Below, piece after piece: positions 46,118 to 58,564 of a stretch of 64,000 nt of DNA. The stretch comes from Myrica gale (lineage: Eukaryota; Streptophyta; Magnoliopsida; Fagales; Myricaceae): contig OZ005600.1 in the NCBI GenBank assembly GCA_963930655.1, forward strand, positions 5,521,501 through 5,585,500, read 5' to 3'. Within the stretch, counting starts at the first letter, position 1. Each line of letters begins with the position of its first letter. The notes below the pieces were generated by a model that did no database searches, was not told where the DNA came from, and was given only the letters and a program-made list of their open reading frames with translations. The position numbers and the translations under genes were made by a program.

Positions 46118-46693
46118 CTGAACAGGGAAATCGATTTGTGCTCAAATATATTACTGATATTGAGCTGAAAAAGAAACCCAAATACTCAGACAAAGCATGT
46201 ACAGTGAAAAGAACCTTTGCAAAATATGAACCGCAGAAAATGAAAGGAAGACGAGCAGCAGCAAATGCCGGCGACAAAGATAGCGAACGGGGATAAATGG
46301 TACTCTACCCTAGCTGCTCTTCATTCTATAAAACCCTTAGTTTAAAAGACTAATATCCTTTTCTACCCTTCCTGCCTCCAACACCAATTTCTAAGCCTTC
46401 TTCTTATCATTACTTCGAGCTTGAGCCACTGCTGTGCGGGGCCGTCTTGCTAGCCTAAGTAAGCCTTCTTCTTATTGGCGGGCCAGGCCTCGTTCTATGT
46501 ATAAACAGCTGGATCCAAGTAAGCCCAACCTTTGCCGCCTTCTACAGATTTTGGGCCTGTTCTATTAACTTGTAGGCCCAAGTTATTGTGTTAAAGGCTG
46601 AAACCTTGCCCGGCCCATGATCTGGTTCGTAGTCACATGTTCAAATGCTAGTAACCTTTTCCAGCGATCTGAAATCGGGTTGGCTCCGAATAC
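46118..46693. promoter_or_regulatory. shared head-to-head promoter of BTF3 and the PPR gene
   Basis: Only 576 bp separate the two divergent start codons. It contains AAACCCT at about 46331-46337 (telo-box-like) and three site-II-like TGGGCC/GGCCCA words at 46552-46557, 46575-46580 and 46612-46617. Telo-box plus site II combinations are known in promoters of plant translation-apparatus and PPR genes. Part of this interval will be the 5' UTR exon and intron of BTF3. Confidence 0.5.
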
Positions 46694-48277
46694 ATGAATG
46701 CGAGTAGTCAGAGAGCTTTCGCCCTGTTGAACAAATGCATGACCATGACGCATTTCAAGCAAATTCAATCCCATCTCACAGTTTCGGGCACCCTTTTGGA
46801 TCCTCATGCCGCTTACAAGATCGTCTCCTTCTGCGTGGTGTCCGACCTCGGCGACTTGACTTACGCCTGCCAGCTCTTTCACCATCTACCATATCGAAGC
46901 ACTTTCATCTGGAATACCATGGTCAGGGCTTTTACCGAGAGGGATGAACCCATTAGAGCTTTGTCCCTGTACACGAATATGCTTGAGAGTGGCTTCTTGC
47001 CTAACAACTACACCTTCTCTTTCCTACTTAGAGCTTGTGCTGACCTCTCTGATGCCTCCTTGGGTTTAATGCTCCACTCCCAAGTCTTCAGATTGGGCTG
47101 GGAATCGTATGACTTTGTGCAGAATGGGTTGATCCATTTGTATGCGACTTGTGGCTGCATGGGCCCTGCTCGTAAATTGTTTGATGCGAGCGTCAGCCGA
47201 GACGTCATTACGTGGACAGCTTTGATCAATGGGTATGCAAAGGCTGGATCTGTTGTGGCTGCAAGGGCATTGTTTGATCAAATGCCGGAGAAGAATACCG
47301 TTTCTTGGAGTGCGATGATAACTGGCTATGCACAAGTTGGCTTGTTCAAAGAGGTTTTGGAGCTTTTTAATGATATGCAGGTTTCTGGGTTTCGACCAAA
47401 TCATGCTGGCATTGTGGGTGCACTCACTGCGTGTGCTTTCCTCGGCGCTTTGGATCAGGGAAGGTGGATACATGCATTTGTGGATAGAAATGGGATGGAA
47501 TTAGATAGAATCTTAGGCACTGCTCTTATTGACATGTATGCAAAATGCGGCTGTATTGATACTGCTTGTACTGTATTTGACGAGATGCCGAATAAAGATG
47601 TTTTTTCTTTTACTTCTTTGATTTCGGGCCTAGCAAATAATGGTCTGAGTGCAAGAGCAATTGAGTTGTTTATTAGGATGAAGAATGAAGGAGTTGTGCC
47701 TAATGAAGTTACATTTATATGCGTTTTAAGCGCATGCAGTCGGATGGGGTTGGTGGATGAAGGGATGAGAATTTTCAATAGCATGAGCCAGGATTATGGG
47801 ATCGAGCCAGGGGTCCAACACTATGGCTGTCTGGTAGATCTGTTTGGAAGAGCTGGGATGCTGGAAGAAGCAAAGAAGGTCGTAAGGGAGATGCCATTGG
47901 AACCAGACTCGTATGTATTGGGTGCATTGCTCAATGCTTGTAGAGTTCAAGGAGATGTTGAGTTGGGCAAAGAAATGCTTGAGCGCTTCGTTCAGCAGAG
48001 TCTAGACCATGGTGGGGTTCATGTTCTTCTTTCCAACATGTATGCTTCTGCTAACGAATGGGACGATGTGGCAAAGGTAAGGAAGGGAATGGAAGAGAAG
48101 AGGGTAAAAAAGGTGCCTGGATGTAGTTTGATTGAAGTGGATGGTGCTGTTTGCGAATTTGTAGCTGGAGATAGGTCGCATCGGTTCATGGAAGACGTCA
48201 TGTTAATTTCACGTGCCATTGACGGGAACCTAAAGTGTCATCGGTGTGATTATGAAGATCATAACATAACTGAATAA
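46694..48277 (+). CDS. pentatricopeptide repeat protein, PLS class with E-type C-terminus
   Basis: RNA-binding protein likely targeted to mitochondria or chloroplasts, where PLS-class PPRs edit or process transcripts. The single exon of 527 residues is typical of the family. It carries about ten PPR-type repeats, for example TFIWNTMVRAFTERDEPIRA, VITWTALINGYAKAGSVVAA and VSWSAMITGYAQVGLFKEV. These alternate P, L and S types, and the last is followed by an E/E+ region (CSLIEVDGAVCEFVAGDRSHR). There is no DYW deaminase domain, so if it edits RNA it would need a partner. Some repeats contain Ala- or Cys-rich spacers common in this class. The RNA target cannot be read from the sequence. The start is the first Met, and the frame is uninterrupted. 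Confidence 0.92.
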   Translation: MNASSQRAFALLNKCMTMTHFKQIQSHLTVSGTLLDPHAAYKIVSFCVVSDLGDLTYACQLFHHLPYRSTFIWNTMVRAFTERDEPIRALSLYTNMLESGFLPNNYTFSFLLRACADLSDASLGLMLHSQVFRLGWESYDFVQNGLIHLYATCGCMGPARKLFDASVSRDVITWTALINGYAKAGSVVAARALFDQMPEKNTVSWSAMITGYAQVGLFKEVLELFNDMQVSGFRPNHAGIVGALTACAFLGALDQGRWIHAFVDRNGMELDRILGTALIDMYAKCGCIDTACTVFDEMPNKDVFSFTSLISGLANNGLSARAIELFIRMKNEGVVPNEVTFICVLSACSRMGLVDEGMRIFNSMSQDYGIEPGVQHYGCLVDLFGRAGMLEEAKKVVREMPLEPDSYVLGALLNACRVQGDVELGKEMLERFVQQSLDHGGVHVLLSNMYASANEWDDVAKVRKGMEEKRVKKVPGCSLIEVDGAVCEFVAGDRSHRFMEDVMLISRAIDGNLKCHRCDYEDHNITE

Positions 48278-49325
48278 TGAACATCGAGCTGAGAGTTGCT
48301 GAATACACAGCTGCCATTGTGGAAGCAAGCTCTTGCTTTATCGTTGAACTGTTATGTTGCTCTGGTCCCTGGATGGGTTGTCTATAACTCAATTTCTCCT
48401 TGGTTTGGTCTGCAATTGTAAGGTCAGGCCTTTGACGTGTCTTTTATAACATAATACATATTACATGATGTAATCGTTCCAAATTGATGTGATGACTTGA
48501 TAACTTTTTAGCACGACACAAATATGCGTTTGTACAAGATCCATGCATAGACATATACCCATCCACCCCTGGAAAGAGAGAGAGAGAATCAGATTATCAA
48601 TTTTTCAACAATCAATTTAGTTCGTCTCAGTCTGTGGCAAACGAACACTTGTCTATGCTATTTTTGCCCATTACCTGTTTCTTGACACAATGGTGAATGA
48701 CCTCTTCCTTCCGTCTGTTTCCTTTCCCTCCTTAGTTGAGGTATTCAACATGGATCACCAATAGCCCACACATACACGTCAATGAATAAGATATAGACAA
48801 ACCGTTATTGTCCTAGAATCCTAAATTTTTCATGTGAATATTTTTCTTCCTTTCTTGAGGGTTAGATCAACTAGTAAAATGACTGGAAACACAAACCAAC
48901 TAATTCTTTGCTGTGAGATAAATAGGTGCATGGCCCCAGCCATTCTGATTGCAATCAGTTCCCTTTCCTTTTTGTATTGTTTTTGGCTTTTTTGGGGTTA
49001 GTTTTCCTTTTGAAGTGCTTGTACGCCAAAAGACCTTCTTAGTGAACAAGCTTTTAACAGCGAACCGATATTAGAGCACACAGAATTTGTTTAAGACAGA
49101 TATTTACTGGAAGGTAAAAATATCATATAGGATGAAGAAAAGGCTTGCTTATGATCAAATAATATAGGTTTGTAAACTTGTGATGAAAATTGGGTTTCTG
49201 ATTTATATTTAGACTTGTTACTTTCTTCAATAGCAAGTGCATTTAATGCTTGATTTATATTTATTTTTTAAGCAGTAATTTTAAAGGGAAGACGGTTCAT
49301 CCAACTCTTTACAACATTTTTCCCT

Positions 49326-49703
49326 TTAAGGGTGAAAAATTATATATGTTTTTGCCATGCTGCTTGCCTGAAATATATTGGGAATCTCATTGATCGGAAC
49401 AGTAAAATAAAAGCCTAATGACAGATTGCTAGATGCTTTATTTGGGATTTCAGCATGAAGTGTGCTATTATTGCCCTCCCCTCTTGTCTTTGATATATAT
49501 ATATATATATATATATATGTACTGGAAATCTCATTGATAGGAACAGTTAAATAAAAGCCTAATGACAGATTGCTAGATGCTTTACATGGAATTTCAGCAT
49601 GAAGTGTGCTATTATTGCCCTTCCCTCCTGTCTTTTTGTTTTGTTTTTTCTTCTGGTAAATACGGCAAACTAATTCATCTGTATCGTTTGAGTTATGATC
49701 CAT
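49326..49703 (-). pseudogene. possible NAC-domain gene 3' fragment with internal duplication
   Basis: The minus strand encodes NSNDTDELVCRIYQKKKQNKK, resembling the end of a NAC DNA-binding domain (D-W-V-L-C-R-I-Y-K-K). Then a segment NNSTLHAEIP-KASSNLSLGFY appears twice, separated by a (AT)n-coded Tyr/Ile run. A plausible acceptor TTTTTAG lies just upstream. There is no upstream NAC exon in view, so it is either a fragment or a coincidence. No similarity beyond the short VCRIYQKK stretch is claimed. Confidence 0.3.
49381..49635. repeat. direct repeat of about 111 bp separated by an (AT)n microsatellite
   Basis: Copies at about 49381-49490 and 49524-49635, differing at only a few positions (both contain AAGCCTAATGACAGATTGCT). 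Between them is (AT)13 at 49493-49518. The pattern suggests a duplication at or by way of the microsatellite. Confidence 0.85.
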
Positions 49704-51833
49704 GAAATCTAAAAATATATTATTGCCGGGGGAGGGGGGCTTTGATGTACATAGGTCTCATGTTAATTTATTTTTGTTTTGACATCATTATTATAAATGT
49801 TGGTTTTGTGAAGGTGGTGGACCCCAAAAAAGAAGACCTTGATGATTGTTAGGACAGGATATTTTTCAGAAACACTTGGTTTTTGGTGTTGGTATCATTG
49901 TAGTTGAAATCTCAACACCAGGGTTTGAAATCCCATTCCCATTTTCCAAGTGCATGGTGTGATAAGCTAGAACAACTGTGATACTCCGAATCCCACATAG
50001 AGTGGGAAAAGAGAAGGATCGAAAGATGATTTCTATAAGGGCCAAGTCCCACACATTGAGACCTAATTAGGTTGAACTGGACTTTAAAATTATCCATGGA
50101 GCTTTAAGAGCGAGTTTGACTAGTCCTTTTGAAATTAAAGTGCAGATGTGTCTAGCGCTTCCCTTGAGTCGTTACAACAACAATAACTAATCTTCAGGTA
50201 CTAAGTGTCTTTGATTCCTCTTCACCTCATGCATTTTGTAGGGAGGGTGTTGGAAGATGTTTTGGTTGCAAACGATATCACTTGAAGTCAGCCAAATTGT
50301 AAGTGTTTTTTCTTTTTTATTCTGTCAAATAGTTTTCATCTTATTTACAAAGTTTTGAAAGGTTGAAGTTAGATTTCTTTTGACCAATGAAAAGAGAGAA
50401 AGGGGGCAAGAGGAAACAAATCTTCTTTTGGGTTAGGATTACTTGAAATTGAAGACACTTTCACCATAATTTGAGAAGTTCTCTGTCCAAAAACTCAAAG
50501 TATGAGTTAGGCTCATGTCTGCTAGGCTGAGTTGGTTTATATCAACTTTGTTGCGAAATTGGGTTGGAGCTTCAACTATTTCAGACGGACCATTGTAATG
50601 TATTTAATTAAGTTAGTTGAATCAGACATGTAAGATCGATAAGTTTGGAATGTGATGGTGGTCTTGTTCTTGTTTTCAGTCATTTGATTTACCGTCGATT
50701 TCGGTGAAGGAACACGATGGATCCAAAGCCAGGGAGTTGCAGAACTATGGATTATAAGTGGGGAGACGACTCAAAAATCTGGAAATCGTATGGAAACTGC
50801 TGGAATAGCTTCTTCAGATTCAGCATCGCCTGATAAAGCTACATACAATTCATCTGAAGTCAAACAACCCCTTTAGTATCGTATTGGAACCTTGCGAAGC
50901 CTTTTACTCAGTATGTATCAATTGACATGAATCACAAACAAAAATGTGAACATATGGCCCCTTCTTCTTCTTCTTTTTTGGGGTGTTCTACCCTTGATTT
51001 GGCTGATAAAAGATGAAAAAGGTTTGAAAGAAGTGTTATAGTCGTAGAAATGAATGCATTTCCCCCGTATACAGTTTTCTTTTGTGTTTCATTTTTAAGT
51101 CACATAAGGGGACCTACCCAAATTTGTCCAAACTGGTCCCTATACTTGATTGCATGTGCTTCGACAAGCTCAGGAACCTAATCCGCTATTTCCCGAATCT
51201 GGACTTGCATGTATTTGTGTTTCTAAATATAAACGTAGTCATAATTACATGTCTTAAAAAACGTACTGATTATGTGGTAGATTTAGTTTACCAAGCCCTA
51301 TCTTAAGACTAGCTGACCCGGTCGAGTTACGTGGTTGCGTGTTCAGGCCTATTTCGAGTATATGTCCCTTAATAGTGGGAAGAATCACGTAATTATCCTG
51401 AGCCCAAGTTGCAGGAATGTCCATATTTATTTATCCTAATGATAGGGGACTGTAATTGAAAGAACACAACCAAAAGTTGAACTAAAAGACAACCTAAGTA
51501 CTCGTCCTTATTCAGAATTGCTTTGATAGGGGAAACGGGAAGAGGCTCTAATGAAAGAAAACCGGTTGCTTAGCCACACGCCACATATATACATATGTAT
51601 ACAGAGATGGGGAGAGAGACAAGAGGGAAGAGAAGATAAAGCTTTTGCTCCAGTTCGACTACGAGCCACAATAATATGCACTTTTAATACCACTAGTGAG
51701 TGTCGCCTCAATGGTATCCCCACAGAATAATATAGTATGATTTGGAATTTTGGGTTTAGGTGCCAATTTGCTTCTCCAAATAATCCCGTGCTAGGATGAT
51801 GAAGGCATGTACCCCAAACCTTTAATCTAATTT

Positions 51834-54800
51834 TTTTTTTCTCTACGCAAACGTCCTACAATACATTAATAGGCAGCCTCTCCAGAGCTGCATGATCACA
51901 AGCGTCAATATCTGACAGTAAATCCTGAATACAAATATCACCTAACACTAAACTCCGTGAGCACCACCGAGCTAAATTATGGGCAACGGTATTGACCTCT
52001 CGAGGAATCGGAACAAAAGTCCAATTTGTATTCTCCCTCAAGAGGTTACGAATAGTAAACACCTCTCCCAGAATAGCCCAGTCTGGAATGGAGGGACACA
52101 TCACCCACCTGATTCACAAGATTTAGACAATCACCTTCAATAGTCAGCCCTTGAGTGGGATAAGTAGAAGCCATATGACACGCCAACCGAGCAGCACGCG
52201 CCTCACCCTTAAGAGGGTTATCTCCAACCATCTTTTGTGTGCAGGCCTCAAGTATCCAGCCAGCAGAATTACGACAAATAACAGCCAACACTAAGCATCC
52301 ATCATGGATCGATGTATCATAATTTAGCTTTAAGTGACCAACATCTGGTGGTTGCCATGTCTCAACCTGCTTGCTTGTTCGGTCTGCCCAAGCCAAGCGA
52401 TGTTCCTCAAAGCGACACTGCACATCATTAATAAGAGAGGCAGGAGACGGGCGATCTTTCCCATGAGCTACTTGATTACGGGCACACCAAATAATGTCCA
52501 GCCGAAGGGCCACCGCCAACATAATATCCCGCCAATGTTCCCGCAATTTTGAAGGGAGATTTCTGGAATTAAGCAAGAATGGTTTCCAATCTGCAATTGA
52601 ACGATGAACAACCGGCCAAGGCTCTGAACGCCATATGAACTTGCTGCCAGTACAATTTAGGAATAGATGTTCATTAAACTCTTCCGCGCATGCCGCACAT
52701 TGGACACAACCAAATCGCTGCCGATCAATTCTCTACCCAGAGTCCTACCTTGCCCCGAAGAGGCAAAGCATCAGTCGCAACCTTCCACAACATCAGCTTG
52801 AGCCTATGTTGGATGTTTAATTTCCAAATCTTCTTCCAATCCGCAGATACCAAGTTGCCTGTGGAGACACTTCGAGAAGTAATTATATACGCATAAGCTG
52901 ATTTGACAGTGAGAGAGCCTTTGGGGTCCAAAGTCCACAGTGGAACGTCAACACCAGGGATAGATGGAAGGTGAATCTCTAAAATAGTTGCTGCCGACTG
53001 AGGTTCAAAAAGATTGCAAATCAGAGGTGCATTCCATGAGTTTGACTCCCATGCATCAAATCCCTAACACAGTTAACATGTCGTTCAACAAGAGCTCCCT
53101 CTTTCAGCTTAGGCGCAAATTGTGCAAGATTAGGAACCCATGGGTCACACCAGATATTCAGACCCTCCCCATTTCGAATCTGCCAGCATATCCTTGCCTT
53201 AATAATATCTCGAACTTGGAGGAGACTTCTCCATATCCATGATTTACCACCAGTTATAGAAGCAAAAAATGTTGGTTACGACAGTATTTGGCTTCTAAAG
53301 CACGAGCCCATAAGGAGTCTTTGTGAGTAATAAGGCGCCATCCTAGTTTTGCGATCATTGCGTGATTCACATCTTCCATACGTCGCAAACCAAGACCTCC
53401 CAACTCCTTCAGGACACAGATAGAATTCCAGGCTTTAGGATGATAACGTCTTTTCTGCTCATCTTGGAAGCCCCACCAGAAGTTTTTGAGGGTAGTGTCA
53501 ATAGAACGCAACACTTCTTTGGGAAGAAGAAAGACCGTCATAAAATACAATGGGAGAGCCGTGGCAACTGCTTGAATTAACACCGTACGCCCAGCTTATG
53601 ACAAAGCTTTCGCTTTCGCTTTCCAGCCAGCCACACGACCCTCAACTTTAGCTTTCAGTTCTCTACAAGCTTGACTACGAGATCTAGGAATGCACAAAGG
53701 GAGACCCAAATATTTTCCATCCGGTCGCTCCAATTGAAGACGTAGCATAGCAGTTATATGTTCTTTAGCTGCACTGGCCATGTTCGCACTAAAGTGGAGG
53801 TAGGATTTTTGATGATTAATCAGCTGCCCAGTCCATCTCTCGAATGTTGTAAGGCATTGTTTCAGCTGCAACACTTCACTTCAATTTGCCCTACAAAACA
53901 ACATAAGATCATCTGCGAATAAAAGATGGGAGAGAGGGGAGCACCTCGAGCTATTGTGATACCGTGCAAATTATTGGCAGCCTCCTCTTTTAATAAAAGG
54001 AGAGATAAAACTTCCGCGACAATCACAAACAGAAATGGAGACAGTGGATCTCCTTGGCGCGGTCCCCGACCAGGTTTGAACATCCCGTATGAAGACCCAT
54101 TAAGCAAGATGGAGAAAGAAGTGGTCGAAATGCATTGAGATATTCATCGTCTCCATTTTGTCGAGAACCCAAAACAACGCATAGTCTCATCCAAAAAGCT
54201 TCAATCAACTTTGTTGTACGCTTTTTCCAAGTCTATTTTGGCAACAAGTAGACCTCTGCGGCCTCGTTTCCGTCGCAACGTATGCATAACTTCATGAACC
54301 ATAATAATATTCTCCTTAATGTGCCTATTGTGAACGAACGCATTCTGGGTCCCAGATATAATTTTCGGCAGCACCAAAAGCAGTCTTCCCGCAAGGATCT
54401 TCGAGATAATTTTGTAAGTCACATTACAAAGGCTTATTGGTCTGAATTGCCCAACAGAGGTAGGATTTTCAATTTTCGGAATCAGTGCTATGTTGGTATG
54501 ATTGAATTGACGGAGCAAAAAATCATTCTCAAAGAAGCTTCGTACCATGGGAATGACAGTGGTTTTCACAACGCTCCACTGTTTGTGGTAAAAAAGAGCA
54601 GTAAACCCATCTGGCTCAGGGGCCTTTGTCGCACCAATACTCCGTACCGCAAGCCAAATTCCAGGCTCATCCAGCATCTTGCAAAGTAAGTCATTATCTG
54701 ATGCAGTGATAATCTCCGGAATTAACCCATGAAGACCTCTTGAAAAACGATTATTGGATCGTGCAAACAGAGTCCAGAAATGACCCTCAAAGTGACACCC

Positions 54801-56818
54801 AATGTCCTCCCTAGTTGTAAGACAATTTCCGTCTTCATCTTGTAGCACAACAATATTGTTGCACCGTCGACGCACAAGGGTGGATAAATGAAAAAATCGC
54901 GTGTTTAAGTCCGGTGAGGTAAACCACGTAACACGAGATTTTTGTTTCCATAATGTCTCCTCTGCCTTTTGTGCCTGACACAATTGAAACGATAATTCTT
55001 TCTCAACATGACAACGGTGGGGGTAGTCCACGTGAGATTGAGTTTTGAGAAGCTCATCCTGGAGGAATTTTATTTTGGACTGAATGTTTCCGAATACCTC
55101 TATGTTCCACGCTCTTAAGGCCTCCTTAGTGCCCTTAAGACGTTGGCACAGAGAATATGCAGGTGAGCCATGAACCTCCACCTGCCAAGCATTCTGAATA
55201 ATCCCGGTACTCCAGCTATCCAGCAGCCAAAAGCTTTCAAATCTGAATTGTTTAGGGCCCGAAAATTGGTCCCCCAAAGTATCTAAAAGCAACGGAGAAT
55301 GGTCTGAAACAATGCGAGGGAGGTGTCGTATAAGCGCACGGGGGAACAATCTGGTCCATTCACCAGTCGCGAGACCACGGTCGAGCCTCTCCTGGATACA
55401 AGCTCTCCCCTGCCAACCATTGCACCAAGTGTAACAGTTCCCAACAAAGCCTAAATCAATCATGCCCTCTTGTTTTTTTTTTCTACGTAAACGTGAAACT
55501 TCATTTCACCTGAAAACGAACATACATGCTGCGTACAGAGAGGCCTTCAAGGCCGGTTACAAAGCACAGGGACTTAGAGTCCAAAACAGCAATACGAACA
55601 ACCCGAAGGACATTACAATGTCTGGCCTCAAGAGCCAGGATCCAACTGGCCATAATGGCCGCATACAGAGGGACCAAAAGGCCCATAAATTTACAGTGGG
55701 TCCAAAAACCCAATACCAGAGCCGCCACAAACGGAGAAGATGAACGGCGAATGAAACCACTCCCACATCCCTGAAGGCACGTCTATACCAGCACAAACAA
55801 AGAAAAGGAACAAGCAGCCAGCCACATGAGAGATCCAGCCAAGTCCATAAGACAACCCAAACGCAGAGCCGCTGCAACAGCCTTTCCACAAAAGTCCAGG
55901 AAAATGAAGTTATTTGAAAGAATAGGAATAAAACAACCCACAAAACAAGAAACCCCTTCACCGAGCAACCAACACAAGCAAAAAGGCAAAATAGAGTCGG
56001 GCACGTGAGATCCACGCGCACCCATGGGTGCGCGTGGGTCCGCACGCGCCGACATAGCGGCTCCGAGAAGGTAAACCGAGCAGCACCGGGAGCAGCTCCG
56101 AGCACCTATGCTATGCGTGGCCTTCAAAACAGTGTCCATCAGAGGAGATCTCACCATGGGAGAGACCCAAAGAAAAGCAGCAACAGACACGGGAAGGAGA
56201 GAAAAACACCCAAGGACAGAGGAAGGAGGGAAGGAAAAGGGAGTGAGGAAGAAGGGAGAAGGGAGCGACGGGAGGAGCAGGAGCTCCTCTCGTCGCTGGA
56301 AGACCAAAAGGGGGGGGCGAGGTCAAGCGGAAAAATGACGTTTTCTAGAGAGAGGGCAGACGCTCTCTCTCTAGAAAATCATTAGACTTAATCCTGCCCT
56401 CTTGTTGAACAAAACAAAGCAGCCCATTGGAACTAGAATTCCCAACGGGTCTCCCACCATATTTGTCATGTTGATCCATAACAGAGTTAAAGTCACCAAC
56501 ACAAACCCAAGGGCCCCCAAACTCACGCCCAGACAACGCCGAATCATACTAGAATTGAGCCTTATTATTCCAATAAGGGGGACCATACACAAAAGATAGC
56601 ATCCACTGATGGTTAGGGGGATCAAAACTCAAAAGAATGTTTACAAAATTCTCAGAACTAGAGCCAACATCACACTGCATAACTAACTTCCAAACGACCG
56701 ACAAGCCACCACTATTCCCTCTGGGAGGGGCTTCAAAACCAGCACCGAAACCCATGGAACGCAGAACCTGTTGTGACCCTTGGACTTTGGTTTCGGCAAT
56801 ACATAGAATCTCAGCCGG
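51834..56818 (-). mobile_element. 5'-truncated LINE with RNase H domain, minus strand, interrupted by another element
   Basis: Non-LTR retrotransposon bounded by a 10 bp duplication AATCTAATTT (51824-51833 and 56819-56828), with a poly(A) tail (poly(T) on plus) at its 3' end near 51834-51840. It starts inside the endonuclease domain (ILCIAETKVQG near 56805, GDFNSVMDQHDKYGG near 56500). Reverse transcriptase follows at about 54200-54650 (PDGFTALFYHKQW, IALIPKI, FRPISLCNVTYKIISK, KIDLEKAYN), then LPLYFMTVFLLPK and FWWGF blocks. A zf-RVT-like region lies at about 52600-52930 and an RNase H with NYDTSIHDG at about 52340. Frames are broken in several places (for example near 54200, 53870 and 52050), so it cannot move. 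A nested element splits the endonuclease region. Confidence 0.9.
55475..56389 (-). mobile_element. nested non-autonomous LINE-like element
   Basis: About 915 bp inside the LINE, flanked by a roughly 17 bp duplication ending TGCCCTCTTGTT (55463-55474 and 56395-56406; one mismatch in the longer match). On the minus strand it ends GTTTACGTAG plus a poly(A), and the host LINE ends GTTTGCGTAGAG plus poly(A), so both use a similar 3' tail. Its 5' end carries an inverted repeat TTTTCTAGAGAGAG / CTCTCTCTAGAAAA (56341-56354 and 56365-56378). It encodes no reverse transcriptase; open frames within it show no domain. I infer a deletion derivative mobilised by the LINE family. Confidence 0.8.
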
Positions 56819-56828
56819 AATCTAATTT

Positions 56829-58564
56829 AATCTTGGGAGCCAACCCCCAACGCATCACATAGTTTTCTCCGAAGAGAAGAAGAAAGTAATCCACCATATA
56901 GAACGCCTAATTCTTATACCTTATCCACAACCAAAAATGTATTGCAATAACCAAGACTATTAGAATCTTACCAGCAAATAGAATTGTCTCTCGTAATTTC
57001 AATCTCATACTATATCCATTCCCACCTCATTGGATGCAAAACTAGGCAGACAATTCCACTTCCTTGTCAGAAGCGAGAGAGGGAGAGGGAGATGCAGAGA
57101 GGCAATTCATAAAATTTTGCTCTTTAAAATGATTTTCACACCCTGCTTAGAACAATGGCACACAGTTTTCAGAATGAAACAAGTGAATAGAATCAACCAA
57201 CAAAGGTCGCTCAGTTTGCCATTACATATTGGCGGATCAAATCAAGAGTTAAACCCAAGAGGTTATTAACCCCCAAAAGTTGCACATTCTACCAAAGAAA
57301 ACGCAACACGGTGAACATTCTTTTGTCGATTCCAATAACCTACTGCCACGCCCTTGCAAGATCCATTTCTTCATTAATGAATACGCCATATCTACATCAC
57401 TCCATGAGGATCCTAAACTTCTTATCAGCCAGGAAGTCTCACCCTCCCAATCACTGCTAAATCATGTTAACAAACTACCACCAACAGGCTCAGAAAGGAT
57501 TCAATTTCAAGCCATCCTTCCCTCCCCTTCCCCCTCCCCAACAAACCCACCACAACTCTTACCGCAAACCGCAACTATTAGGGGATAGGATCGGGTAGCC
57601 AGAAAGACTACCAAAAAATGCACTTGTCAAAATCAAAAGGAATAACACCAATAATGATGATGATGTAACAGCATACAGACAATAATTCAGTTCACCTAGT
57701 CAACACACAGAAACCCAAACATCACCCGTGATCCTTGGAACATATAAACTAATCATATGCATGCCTACGTGCTTCTTTGCATGCATATATATGTGTATAG
57801 GAACGTCATCTAGTAAGTATGCATTTATAAATTTGTCTACGTATGCCATTGTGCCCAACACCGATGTTTCTAGATATGCTAATCCCCAACTCCAAGTTGG
57901 CAAGTCAAACTAGAAATGGTTGCATAGGAAGGAATTTATGGGGGCATATGATTTGGAAAGGCTAATACCCAAAACAACTGCTGTTGGTCAAGGGCTGACA
58001 AAAACGAACCAACCACCCAGAAGTAATATCAAAAGATGAGAGGTGGGAGTTCTGTAAAATTTAGCGAGCATAAAACCTTGTACATGGTTGGCAATCCGGA
58101 AACTCGCAAAAGTAGCTGTGCGCCCAGGAGAAATAGGAAATAGCTAATTTCTATCGGCCATTGTCGAAGATAATTAGCAATTATTGCCATTATGAATAAT
58201 AATGGAAAATTTCAGGTCTAATGTCAACTAGACCACAAAATAAAACCTCGAGGAACATATCACTAAAAGGACCTGACATCAAACTTATCTGGACTTTCAC
58301 CTGATTCAATCATATAATCCGCACATAAACAGCATCAGAAGATCGAGAAATTGGCAGAGAAACAGATAAATATATGGTAATAAGAACAAAGTATGAGACT
58401 ATAGATCATACATGTAGGACGATAAGGTTGCAAATTGACAAATACAGACCACAAAAGTAGCACTTGTTCTCACTTTTTTTTTTATTATGAATAACCCTGG
58501 ACATTCCATACAAGACACACAAGCTTCATCATCCCTAAAGTCATTGATGGTCAATTATGTACTC
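56829..58564. other. intergenic, no recognisable gene
   Basis: Spacer between the LINE and the 3' end of the small membrane-protein gene. Short open frames have no domain. The rightmost part should include that gene's 3' UTR. Nothing else is seen. Confidence 0.35.

Larger units (their letters stand above)
48278..51823. other. intergenic spacer with repeats
   Basis: Between the PPR stop and the LINE target site. It contains a possible NAC-type remnant with a duplicated block (49326-49703). No other convincing gene. CT/GA-rich runs are near 48570-48585. Confidence 0.35.

Noticed and set aside
55557..56307. Two open frames of 170-180 residues on the minus strand
   Set aside because: They lie in the nested LINE-like element, have no recognisable domain, and are rich in Leu, Phe and Cys as expected from low-complexity DNA.
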